Below, piece after piece: positions 53,501 through 62,776 of a stretch of DNA of 64,000 bases (position 1 is its first letter; each line of letters starts with the position of its first letter). The stretch is taken from contig LN899469.1 in the NCBI GenBank assembly GCA_001458075.1, positions 2,206,659-2,270,658 of the forward strand. The letters run 5' to 3'. The notes under the pieces were generated by a model, which was not told where the DNA came from, searched no databases, and saw only the letters and a program-made list of their open reading frames with translations. The translations under genes and the position numbers were made by a program. Origin of the DNA: Idiomarinaceae bacterium HL-53 (GTDB lineage Bacteria; Pseudomonadota; Gammaproteobacteria; Enterobacterales; Alteromonadaceae).

Positions 53501-55348
53501 TCAGAAGCGAATTTGACCTTGCTCAATTTGTTGCAAGATTTCGTGATTGAGAGGCTCGTAACCTCGTTGACGATCGATTAATACGAACAGTGCATCGGCT
53601 TCTGCACTGGGTGTGAAGCCCTGCCGCTTCAAATGAGTTTTTACCACTTTGTGCGTGCCGGTCTTTTCGTGTTGGCCGCACAAGCGCACAAATAATGGCA
53701 CGGCGTAATCGGGAAGCGTTTCCTTAATTTGCTGATAAAACCGCTTAGGATTAAAGTGCGAGGCTGACTCGACAACAATAGAAACCATGCCCGCGCGGCC
53801 TTCTGTATTCGGTACCTTCACACCATATACAACCGCTTCCACAATTCCCTGTACTTTTTGAACGTAAGCCTCCACCTCTGTGGTCGCTACATTCTCAGAT
53901 TTCCAGCGAAAGGTGTCACCCACCCGATCGATAAACGCAATATGCCGAAAGCCCTGTGCACGCACCAGATCGCCCGTATTGAACCAACAATCGTTTTGCC
54001 TAAATGCATTGCGAATCAGCTTAGCTTCATTCGCCGCGGCATTATTCGTATAGCCATCAAACGGTGCCTTTGCATTCACTTCCGCCAGCAACAACCCGAC
54101 TTCGCCCTTCTTTACTTTCTGCAGACGGCCATGCCTATCCACAATCGGCTCTTCATGTTCAGCATCAAAACGCACCACAGCAAATTTAAGAGGAGAAAAG
54201 CCAACGGTGCGTTTCAGGTTAAATACATTTACAAAGCCAATATTTCCTTCACTTGCACCGTATAGCTCGCAAATACGCGAAATCTTAAAGCGTTGCTGAA
54301 ACTCATCCCATACCTCAGTGCGCATACCATTTCCTATCACGGCACGCACAGCGTGGCTCTTTTCTAACGCACTCATCGGCTGATTCAGCAAGTAACGACA
54401 AAGTTCACCAATGTAGGTAAAACAAGTTGCCTGGTGCTGATGAATCTCTTGCCAAAAGTGAGTCGCACTAAACTTACGCCCAATCGCGAGCGTTGCACCT
54501 GTAATGAGCGTTGAACTCAGTGCGATTGACAGCGCTGTATTGTGGTAGAACGGCAAGCAACAGTATTGTATGTCTTTAGCTCGAATGCCGAGCGCCATAC
54601 GGCCAAAAGCAATACCGGCTTTGAACCAGCGCAAATGTGTCATCGCGGCTGCTTTTGGTAGCCCTGTCGTACCCGAAGTCATTACATAAAAGCATGTTTC
54701 ACCAAGCTTTACTTGCTCAGTAATTTCTAAATTTTCGGCGCTATAGGCAACTGATTCGGCAACAATTGACGAGAATTCACTGGGTGCTCTTTTTTGAAGT
54801 TGATTCCAAGCATCTTCCGGCATCCAAAACTTTAAGTAAGTGTCCGGCGTCTCATTCAAAGCATCAGCAGACAAAAAATTGTCTTCGCAAAGCTCACTTA
54901 CAATCACCGCTTTAGGCTGCACCGTTACCAGGCTGTGATGTAACACCTCACCCCGCTGCTTATAATTCATCAACGCAGCAATGGCGCCCAACTTGTTGAT
55001 CGCAAACACACTTGCAAGTTGTTCCGGGCTGTTCTCAAACATCACCGCAACGACCTCGCCCCGGCCAATACCCGCAGATTGCAAACGACGCGCAAGCTGG
55101 TTCACACGCGCATTAAACTCGCCATAGGTATGCACCTGAGATTCGAATCGGAGAAATTGAGCTTGCGGTTGACGCTTGGCGTAGCGTTGCAGCAACAACC
55201 CAGTAGAACCCGTATGGTGCTTTCTTGCACTCAGCAAGCGTATATTGGCGCGCAAAAATCTTGGCAAACGGGGAAGGAAGCGCATAAACGCCAGCAAAAA
55301 CTCTGTCCAACCAAAGGCTTTGGCAATATTATTATTTGAACCGCGCAT
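53501..55348 (-). CDS. long-chain acyl-CoA synthetase (FATP/FadD type)
   Basis: The 615-residue AMP-forming ligase activates fatty or bile-type acids with ATP and CoA. The P-loop is YVMTSGTTGLPKAAAMTH, followed by ELYGASEGN and the core GFRHIAFIDRVGDTFRWKSENVAT motif typical of very-long-chain acyl-CoA synthetase/SLC27-like enzymes. The N-terminus is amphipathic and rich in Arg (FLPRLPRFLRANIRLL), suggesting membrane association. Substrate is not certain. AAGG precedes the ATG. Confidence 0.9.
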   Translation of the reverse strand: MRGSNNNIAKAFGWTEFLLAFMRFLPRLPRFLRANIRLLSARKHHTGSTGLLLQRYAKRQPQAQFLRFESQVHTYGEFNARVNQLARRLQSAGIGRGEVVAVMFENSPEQLASVFAINKLGAIAALMNYKQRGEVLHHSLVTVQPKAVIVSELCEDNFLSADALNETPDTYLKFWMPEDAWNQLQKRAPSEFSSIVAESVAYSAENLEITEQVKLGETCFYVMTSGTTGLPKAAAMTHLRWFKAGIAFGRMALGIRAKDIQYCCLPFYHNTALSIALSSTLITGATLAIGRKFSATHFWQEIHQHQATCFTYIGELCRYLLNQPMSALEKSHAVRAVIGNGMRTEVWDEFQQRFKISRICELYGASEGNIGFVNVFNLKRTVGFSPLKFAVVRFDAEHEEPIVDRHGRLQKVKKGEVGLLLAEVNAKAPFDGYTNNAAANEAKLIRNAFRQNDCWFNTGDLVRAQGFRHIAFIDRVGDTFRWKSENVATTEVEAYVQKVQGIVEAVVYGVKVPNTEGRAGMVSIVVESASHFNPKRFYQQIKETLPDYAVPLFVRLCGQHEKTGTHKVVKTHLKRQGFTPSAEADALFVLIDRQRGYEPLNHEILQQIEQGQIRF

Positions 55349-55399
55349 GCGTTGCCTTGTTTACGTTACCTAATGCTCTTAGTCATGTTTTGCCATATC

Positions 55400-56096
55400 T
55401 TACGCATCTCTGCAATCTTCATCGGCTTGTTCAATTTCAATCGTGGTATGAGCGAGTTCAAAGGGCGCTAGCTTTTTGTGCACATCCTCTTTGAGGTTCG
55501 CGTAGTCGCTTGCGCTCTTGAAAGAAGCAGTCAAGTGCGCCGTAAAAACATGCTTTTCCCCGTCGAGCGACCATAAGTGCAAATGGTGAAAGCCAATCAC
55601 CTCAGGCATCTCGTTGAGTTTTTCTATAATTTGCTGCTGTAATACTTCATCTGGGCTTGCTTGTACAAAAAGCTTCAGTGTTGCCCATACATGCTTGCTC
55701 ACGTTAAAAAGAATAAACAAAGTAAATGCGATAGAAAGAATCGGATCAAGAATCCACCATTCTGTGAAATACATCAAAATTGAAATTACGAACACTGCCA
55801 CCCAACCCAATACATCCTCGAGCAAATGCCAGTTCAACACTTTTTCATTCAGCGTGCTCCCACCATGAAGCTTCCACGCAGCCAAGCCATTGACCGCTAC
55901 GCCAAGCACTGCCGATTGAAAGCGAGTCGCCCAAGTCATGAATTGCTTCGGCCATAATTGCGGTACTCTGCGTTAACACGCCGCCAACAAATTCAATAAC
56001 AGTAAATCCGAGATTCAAGAAGAAAGCCCAGCCAATTCGCCGAGAAGCACTGACTTCTTCAGCCCTATGAGAAGGATGGTGGTGCAAATGTGCCAT
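55400..56096 (-). pseudogene. cation diffusion facilitator (CDF) transporter broken by an internal deletion
   Basis: The gene encodes the two ends of a CDF zinc/cobalt exporter in different frames. The start (ATG at 56096, GAGG upstream) gives a His-rich N-terminus, RRIGWAFFLNLGFTVIEFVGG, and HDLGDSLSIG. The frame then shifts by one near 55910 to AVLGVAVNGLAAWKLHGG, LNWHLLEDVLGWVAVFVISI and the C-terminal domain. The roughly 65-70 residues that normally join these parts (membrane segments 2 to 4) are missing. A loss-of-function deletion is the simplest reading. The 3-prime part could be re-initiated at 55939 but would lack the metal-binding site in segment 2. Confidence 0.85.
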
Positions 56097-56203
56097 GTAA
56101 CCCTCAAAGCATATGAACATGCAGGTTTCTCTACTATACCTAACCTCAATTATTAGGTACATTAGCCCTATAAAAACAATCTAAATATCTGAAAGGAATT
56201 GCC

Positions 56204-57874
56204 GTGAAAGCTATCAGTGCATTCGGTGCAGTAATCGCCTCGTGTTTCTTATTCATCACCTCCTCGGTGGCCGCCCAAGTTGTAAGCTACGACATCGACA
56301 AACTCTCAAGAGCAGCAGTGCAGCTGCTGGTTGAAGATGGAACGGGTTCAGGCACACTGCTCGTGCTGCATAATAGAGCACTCGTTCTGACAAATCGTCA
56401 TGTAGTCGAGAACTTTGACGAAGCAAACATTGGTGTATTGGTAGATGTGACTGAGCCTGCAAAGCCTCTTTTCCGCGCTGAATTACGCGGCTTTTCAATG
56501 GAGTACGATTTTGCATATCTCGAACTCACGCATGAATTAAACCCAGACGATTTAGAGGCAGATGTTGAGACACTGACTGCCTTTGATATTGAAAAACTTC
56601 GTGACGGTGATTACGGATTTGAGCTTCCCTCCGTTATTTTGAACCCCAACACCGAACTCGGGCGCGGAGCCAGTATTGCAATATTTGGCTACCCTGGAAT
56701 TGGTGACAACGAACTCGTATACACCACCGGAGCTATTGCTTCACTCCAGTATGGAGAAATTGGCGATATGCGTTTGCCTATGTGGTATCGCACCAGTGCT
56801 GAAATGTCGTCTGGCAACAGCGGCGGTTTGGCGGTTGATACCAGTGGTAATTTTATTGGCATTCCAACCAGTGTCTCGCAGGAATACGAAACGGGAGGTC
56901 GCCTCGGTAATCTCCTCGCACTTCCGTTTGCCCTCGCGCTTATGAATGACGAAGAAGCCATGGAAACCGATTGGGAAACCTATCGCGAGGAGAATGAGTT
57001 AGCACTCGACTTCACCCGCGAACCTAACTTTGGCGCGATTAGTATGACGGCTGCTGACGCCATTGCTGGACATAACGTCGCTATCACTTCGGGCGGCGAG
57101 GCAAACACGAATTATCTAGGCAACGGTTGTGTCGGCTATGCAGCGCAAGCACCAGACTTCCGCTTCACATTAACGGAAGCGGCAAGCGCGCTCAAAGTTG
57201 CCTTCACCGCGTCTGAGAACAATGCGGACACCGCACTTGTAATCAGTGCCCCTGACGCCTCATGGCATTGCAACGACGATACCAACGGCCTGAATCCGGA
57301 AGTGAGTTTTGAAATCGCCGAGTCTGGCCAATACGACGTTTGGGTTGCCAGTTATGGCGATGACAACTTTCATGAAGGCACACTGAATATTCAGTCCAGC
57401 CAAGAGACAGTGAGTACAGAGCCGACTCCTACCATTGACGAAGAGGCCGAGTTTAATTTAAACGGAGAGCCACACTTTGGCACGGTTGCACTTGAAGCAG
57501 GCTTTCTTCCCGATCCGCACACAGTCACAGTAACAGCCGGTGGTAGTGTCAACGTAAGCGCTCAGGATATAGGAAACTGTATGGGTTACGCTGCCTCCGC
57601 TCCCGACGTGCGTTTGCAATGGAGCGGCAATAACGGCCCTCTCTTTATGTATTTTGTAGCAGCAACTACAGGTGACGACACCACTCTTGTTATTAACGAT
57701 CCAAACGGTAACTGGTACTGTAACGATGATGCGGGCAGTGGCACATTAAATCCAGGGTTCGCTTTTAAAATGGCGCCCAACGGAGTTTATGATATTTGGA
57801 TTGGCACCTACACCAGTGGGCAGTGGGTTGAAGGTACACTTCATCTCTCTGAAACCAGCCAGCAAGTGCCTTAG
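56204..57874 (+). CDS. exported trypsin-like serine protease with duplicated C-terminal domain
   Basis: The 556-residue protein has a signal peptide (about 1-24, ending SVAA) and a trypsin/DegP-type protease domain with His66 (LTNRHVV), Asp102 (EYDFAYLEL) and Ser206 (SSGNSGGL). The C-terminal half has two copies (about 273-397 and 424-550) of a domain marked by GxCxGYAAxAPDxR, a WxCNDD motif and YDxWxxxY, each with a Cys pair. These resemble bacterial pre-peptidase C-terminal or binding modules. The start is GTG after AAAGGA. It is a stand-alone gene. Confidence 0.88.
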   Translation: MKAISAFGAVIASCFLFITSSVAAQVVSYDIDKLSRAAVQLLVEDGTGSGTLLVLHNRALVLTNRHVVENFDEANIGVLVDVTEPAKPLFRAELRGFSMEYDFAYLELTHELNPDDLEADVETLTAFDIEKLRDGDYGFELPSVILNPNTELGRGASIAIFGYPGIGDNELVYTTGAIASLQYGEIGDMRLPMWYRTSAEMSSGNSGGLAVDTSGNFIGIPTSVSQEYETGGRLGNLLALPFALALMNDEEAMETDWETYREENELALDFTREPNFGAISMTAADAIAGHNVAITSGGEANTNYLGNGCVGYAAQAPDFRFTLTEAASALKVAFTASENNADTALVISAPDASWHCNDDTNGLNPEVSFEIAESGQYDVWVASYGDDNFHEGTLNIQSSQETVSTEPTPTIDEEAEFNLNGEPHFGTVALEAGFLPDPHTVTVTAGGSVNVSAQDIGNCMGYAASAPDVRLQWSGNNGPLFMYFVAATTGDDTTLVINDPNGNWYCNDDAGSGTLNPGFAFKMAPNGVYDIWIGTYTSGQWVEGTLHLSETSQQVP

Positions 57875-57885
57875 CTTGTGTGAAC

Positions 57886-57906
57886 GTACCGCATTGCGGT
57901 ACCTAC
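57886..57906 (+). repeat. 21-base repeat, copy 1 (with hairpin)
   Basis: GTACCGCATTGCGGTACCTAC overlaps the end of the HDOD gene; its first 17 bases form a GTACCGC/GCGGTAC hairpin. A 19-of-21 match lies at 58868-58888 on the other side of the gene. It could also act as a terminator for the protease gene, though no T run follows. Confidence 0.6.
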
Positions 57907-58826
57907 GATTTGACTAAAGACACGCCAAGGAAATCTAGCGTGTCTTCCACTTGGTGGGATAGATGTTTTGCGTCTAAGCAAAAATGCTTTAAAGGCACGT
58001 TTTGCAAAGACAAATGCCTTGGAATCACATGGTCGGAGATTTCCTCGAGAAGCACTTTGGGCTCAAGGTCGTAACGCTCCGGCTTGTCATCGAAATAGAA
58101 GCTACAATGATCAGCAATAATAATGGCACGTAATAATTGCTTCTGTGCTGCATCTAGTTTTTCCGACTCGACTACCCCTGGAGAATGGTGGTAATGGATC
58201 GCAAGGCTCACAGAGAGCGGTAAATGTAGTTGCTTTGCCGCTAAATGCCCTACTTCCGTGTGCGTGTGTCCAACCATTTCCTTTTCAACTTCTATCAGTT
58301 CCTTCCCGGTGTGCCACTCAATTTGATTTACTCTATTAAGAGCGTTCGGCGCCACTTTTAACAACATAAAGCGCCCAATGTCGTGGAGTAACGCTGCCGT
58401 GTATACCTCATAAGGGCTAATGTGGCGAACCTTCGCATGCTCAACAAGGTAGCTCGCAAAATGCGCAACCTCCAAAGAATGCTTCCACAACATTCGTTGT
58501 TTATCGTCTTTTACTAGAAAGATTTTTGCTACCGAGCTAGTAAACAGCATTTGATAAAAGCGTTTGGCACCAATACGAGACAACGCTGCTTTTAAATTAG
58601 TTACGTTGTGCGGTTGACCAGAGGCGAACGCCACCGAATTCGCGTAACTCAAGATCATCGAAGAAAGCGGCGGATCTGCGGTCGCGAGCTTGAGTATGAC
58701 ATCGAAAAACTCTTCGCTATCAGGGTCATGACGCATAAGTTCGTAGACAATGCCAGGCAGCATCGGGAGTTGATTAATATATTGATGCAGCGAGCGGAGT
58801 TCCACTGCAGATTCTGACTCACTCAT
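57903..58826 (-). CDS. HDOD domain protein with HD-type motif
   Basis: The 307-residue protein has the HDOD fold (LPMLPGIVYELMRHDP near residue 20, SMILSYANSVAFASG) followed by an HD-like core LLHDIGRFMLLK and VGHTHTEVGHLAAKQL, AIHYHHSP. HDOD proteins are signalling output or adaptor proteins; an intact phosphodiesterase active site cannot be confirmed from sequence. A GAGG site precedes the ATG. A short repeat lies at each side of the gene. Confidence 0.87.
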   Translation of the reverse strand: MSESESAVELRSLHQYINQLPMLPGIVYELMRHDPDSEEFFDVILKLATADPPLSSMILSYANSVAFASGQPHNVTNLKAALSRIGAKRFYQMLFTSSVAKIFLVKDDKQRMLWKHSLEVAHFASYLVEHAKVRHISPYEVYTAALLHDIGRFMLLKVAPNALNRVNQIEWHTGKELIEVEKEMVGHTHTEVGHLAAKQLHLPLSVSLAIHYHHSPGVVESEKLDAAQKQLLRAIIIADHCSFYFDDKPERYDLEPKVLLEEISDHVIPRHLSLQNVPLKHFCLDAKHLSHQVEDTLDFLGVSLVKS

Positions 58827-58867
58827 GATCCCACCTCACTTGCCTGTTCGAACTGATCGCGGTTGGC

Positions 58868-58888
58868 GTGCCGCATTGCGCTACCTAC
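58868..58888 (+). repeat. 21-base repeat, copy 2
   Basis: GTGCCGCATTGCGCTACCTAC matches copy 1 at 57886-57906 at 19 of 21 positions in the same orientation. It lies in the 114-base gap between the HDOD start and the methyltransferase start, with changes in the bases that would form the hairpin arms. Confidence 0.6.
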
Positions 58889-58940
58889 AGCATATGCTAA
58901 ACTCGAGCGCGCAATCAATAAAGAAAGTGATTAATATTCA

Positions 58941-59588
58941 ATGGCAACGCACTCAGAACACTGGGATCAAATATATCATTCAACACCCGACACTAAACTT
59001 GGTTGGCACGAGAATGATTATGATCAAACTCTCAAGTTCGTCTCAACTTTAAACCTTGAGAATAAGCGCGTTTTCATTGCGGGCGCAGGCAACTCAATGC
59101 TCGCAAGCGAACTTCTCGAACGAGGCGCGCAGCTAATACTCAATGATCTGAGCGAAACCGCACTCTCACAACTTTCAGAAAAGCTCACTAAACAAAACAA
59201 AGATTACGCGAGGAAATGCGAATTCTTAGTGCAGTCCATCAGCTCACCCTTACCCACAAGTTTAGCTCCCGTCGATTTGTGGATTGATCGCGCCGTTCTT
59301 CACTTTCTTACCCAAGATTATGAAATAGAACAATATTTCAAGAATGTGAAAGCTTTAGTTAAACGCCGTGGATATGTTCTACTGGCGGAATTTGCCATAC
59401 ACGGCGCCGATAAGTGCGCGGGGCTACCAGTGCATCGATACAGTATAGAGTTACTGCAAGAACGGCTCGGAAGCTCGTTCAATTGCTTGGCTCACGAAAC
59501 ATACACCTATCAAAATCCAGCCGGCCAACCACGACCTTACGTTTACGGCTGGTTTCAACGAAAAAATAGTTTAATTACAGAATATTAA
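58941..59588 (+). CDS. class I SAM-dependent methyltransferase
   Basis: The 215-residue protein starts TKLGWHENDYDQTLKFV and has the SAM-binding region RVFIAGAGNSMLASELL, ILNDLSETAL and IDRAVLHFLTQDYE, with the conserved later stretch GYVLLAEFA. It is a small methyltransferase; the substrate is unknown. A similar pattern is seen in methyltransferases related to TPMT/UbiE families. The ATG has only a weak ribosome binding site. Confidence 0.85.
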   Translation: MATHSEHWDQIYHSTPDTKLGWHENDYDQTLKFVSTLNLENKRVFIAGAGNSMLASELLERGAQLILNDLSETALSQLSEKLTKQNKDYARKCEFLVQSISSPLPTSLAPVDLWIDRAVLHFLTQDYEIEQYFKNVKALVKRRGYVLLAEFAIHGADKCAGLPVHRYSIELLQERLGSSFNCLAHETYTYQNPAGQPRPYVYGWFQRKNSLITEY

Positions 59589-59682
59589 CAACTCAATTTG
59601 TTAGCTATACCAGATTTCAGATAGCAGTTTGGCGCTCAATAATTTTAGAATTACTAAATTAAGTTTTTTGCGCGGAATCCAT

Positions 59683-60855
59683 ATGCTGTCTTTCTCTCGC
59701 AAAGTACAAGTCCGTCAACTTGTGCTAGCAAACTCTACCACGGGCTTTCTGGCTGCTCTTCTCTATCTTCTTGCAGAACTGAACTGGTTTGAACTTGGAG
59801 CATGGGCTATACCCATTGCATTGATTCTCTTCACCTTACAAATACTAATTTTTAGCATTTCCCGTTCCAACATTTTGAGTGGACTTAGAGAGCTAAGCCT
59901 ATTAGCAAAAGCGGTTGCACAGGGCAATTTAGACGCAAAGTTAAAAATTCAAAGTGAAGATGAATTCGCGGAAATTGGCAAACAGTTTAATAAAGCAGCC
60001 ACTCGCCTCGATCGTATTCTTGAAGACGTTTCAAAGTCAGGTGAAAAGTTAGTGAGCCTGAGCGCTCACGTAGACCAACTTTCTGCAGAAACACAGCAAT
60101 CAGCAGATATATTAGATGAACGCTCGAATCGAATAGCGAGCACTATCGAGGAACTGTCCACTACTATGCAGCATGTGGGCGACAAGTTTCTGCGCGTGCA
60201 AGAAAATGCTGAAAAGGCCAACCGAAACTCAGATACTGCACAAAACTTTGTGACTGAAATAGGAGAGGAGCTTCGTCGAGTTCAAGGCGCTGTAAAACAA
60301 TTTGATAGGAATTTTGAGAGCGTTGAAGCAAGTGCTCAAAACATCGATGGCTTCGCTAAGATCATTGACGACATAGCCGATCAAACCAACTTACTCGCGC
60401 TGAATGCAGCTATCGAAGCAGCGCGTGCTGGTGATCATGGTCGTGGCTTCGCGGTGGTTGCAGATGAAGTTCGATCGCTGGCACAAAAAACGCGCGAGTC
60501 TACCAATGAAATTACAGAGATGACCTCAACTCTTCGGAACCTTATTAAAGCCGCAGGCGCTGACGGCGAACGCGCTCTCACTTCCGTTGCTCATGCGGTC
60601 GAATTATCCAACGATTCAACAGCCTCTGTTCAGAGCACCCTCGAAGAAATTCGCTCAATATCAGAGGAACTCTCAGATATGAGCGTGCAGGTTACACAAC
60701 AAATCGCAGCCATTGGCGAGTTGTCAGAAAGCTCAGAGTCCCTCAGTCATTTATGCGGGGATACTTCGGAACGTGCAAATCAATTACTAGATAGAGCCAG
60801 CGAACTCAAAGCGCTCGCTGGCGTTCTAAACGCAGCTCTGGATCGAATTGACTAA
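59683..60855 (+). CDS. methyl-accepting chemotaxis-type transducer without a large periplasmic domain
   Basis: From the ATG at 59683 the protein has 390 residues: two closely spaced membrane segments (about 12-35 and 42-62), a HAMP domain (about 63-115), and the signalling domain with the hairpin tip [38 protein letters not shown]. The loop between the membrane segments is only a few residues, so it has no periplasmic ligand domain; it may sense membrane state or receive a signal from a partner. A TTG 18 codons earlier is possible. Confidence 0.9.
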   Translation: MLSFSRKVQVRQLVLANSTTGFLAALLYLLAELNWFELGAWAIPIALILFTLQILIFSISRSNILSGLRELSLLAKAVAQGNLDAKLKIQSEDEFAEIGKQFNKAATRLDRILEDVSKSGEKLVSLSAHVDQLSAETQQSADILDERSNRIASTIEELSTTMQHVGDKFLRVQENAEKANRNSDTAQNFVTEIGEELRRVQGAVKQFDRNFESVEASAQNIDGFAKIIDDIADQTNLLALNAAIEAARAGDHGRGFAVVADEVRSLAQKTRESTNEITEMTSTLRNLIKAAGADGERALTSVAHAVELSNDSTASVQSTLEEIRSISEELSDMSVQVTQQIAAIGELSESSESLSHLCGDTSERANQLLDRASELKALAGVLNAALDRID

Positions 60856-60862
60856 ATTCAAG

Positions 60863-62623
60863 CTACTGAAAGCTGTATCGAACGAGTTGACCATTACTAT
60901 TAATGGAGAGTTTTGCGTTGCCTTCTTCCGTGACATACGCAGCGTGTTCGAAGGTACCGAAAAATGTGCGATCGTCTCCGTGTCGAACCACTGGGGACGG
61001 AGTTTCACTCTCTAGGTGATACAACTGAGTGACACCTCGGCCTCGACTCAACACTAACATATCACCTTGGCGTTCATAACGGTCGATACGCGCTGTTGAG
61101 TCGACGGTCATCACCGCGCCATTTGCTCTATTTAAGGTAAGAACCGCGCGCTCACCTACTGCATATAGTTTATTACCACGCATTTCGATACCGTAAAGGC
61201 TTCCCAACCCATGCTCGCTATGGCTTTGCTGGAAAATAAGCTCACCATCATCAAGCCGATGCGCGTATATATTCTCAGTGTCTCCGAAGTACAGAACACC
61301 ATTCGAATGCATAGCGGGAGGAACATCATAACCCCCACCGAGCAAGCCGCTCGAATTGAGTTCAGGCGTAGACCAAAGCTCACGGCCAGAATCGGCATCA
61401 AGCACTTTAACGCCGTTGCCGTCACCTGCAAACATACGGCCGCTGCCGGTCAGCACAATACGATTATCAACTTTACTCAGCGCAGTGTAACCGCCCCGTT
61501 CAATACGGTTAAGCCACATGGTTTCACCGCTTCTCGCGTGGAATTTCCAAACTCGGCTTTCCTCTACGCGACCAATAAATCCTTTTAAGTCTGATGCCAT
61601 GAAAATATAGTTGCCGTCTACCAACACGTGATGGAAATGCTGGTTATTGAGGGTTACCTCATTCTCCCAGAGCTTTTCTCCGGTTTGTAGATCAAATGCC
61701 TCGGTCGGACCGCCATTCACTATTGCAGTTCCGTTCACCACTATGAGGCCCTGGGTATTTTACCCCGAATGGCTTTGCTTCCAACGTACGTTGCCTAGAG
61801 GAGAAATACGAGCGAGGTGATATTCGAACCCGGCTCCCATGCTCATAACAATGCTTTGAGCACCACTCAATACGAGCAAATCACCGTTTTCTAATTCTTG
61901 AATATCCGCGAGGCCAGCACCTTGAAAATCTGGGATATGCACTTCAACTTCGCCCGTTCGCGGATGAATAAAATACAAACCTTCAAAGGTTTTAAAAGCC
62001 AGTAAATCTGAGCCGGGAACGGGCATAAAAACCTTTTCAAGGAAGCGAACTTGACGAAATCTGCGCTCCCCCTCATCTTCGCTTTCATGTGAGCCACCCA
62101 AAAGGCTCGCTAAGCGCCCACCAATAGCATCGGCAGCGCGGCTCACGCCGACAGTATATTTAGCGAGGCTGAATTCATACTCATCAGAACGCCACAGAAG
62201 CTCACCGGTTTGTGAGTCAAGAGCCATGACGATTTCTTTGTCGGCTTGGTGATCGAAAAGAAAGACCAGATTATGTTCCGGTACTGGCACCATGTCATAG
62301 GTGGTCGCCATGAAATCGCCTGCAGAGAACCCAAGGCCGCCAATACGACCACTCGCTTGCCGCGGGACTGCCGAAGTCCAGCTTTCTTCGAGGGAGTTAA
62401 TAACCGTTCCAGTGCGGCCATCCACTACAAATACATTACGATCAGAGCCTAAAAAGACACACTCCCCATCATGCAGAACATGAACTGCACTGTACTCTTG
62501 CGCACTCATAGGAGACACCCAATCTGGGCTAATGTCCGATTCCTCGGTGGAGGCACAACCTAATTGAAATGTGAGTACAACAGATGCGGCGAGCGCTGCC
62601 GCGACGCGTGATTGGAGTTTCAT
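60863..62623 (-). pseudogene. PQQ-type beta-propeller lipoprotein gene split by an in-frame stop
   Basis: The frame starts at an ATG at 62623 with a lipoprotein signal peptide ending LGC (lipobox) and encodes PQQ-like/beta-propeller repeats (TGTVINSLE, TGELLWRS, TGEVEVHIP). It stops at TAA (61760-61762) after KQSHSG, yet the same frame continues after the stop as NTQGLIVVNGTAIVNGGPTEAFDLQTGEKLWE and further propeller blades to 60863. One nonsense change thus splits a protein of about 586 residues. It could be a recent inactivation, a sequencing error, or readthrough. Confidence 0.8.
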
Positions 62624-62776
62624 CCCTGTCACCTTTTTTGTTGAAATGAAAAGGCGACTGCATCCTGTCCTCATTTATGAATTACCATGCAAACTAGCAG
62701 GGCGGATGTTAACTCAATGTTAGTTAATTTGCAAAATAAGTTCGGTTACTCAAACAACCATAAGTACTTCCTTTCA

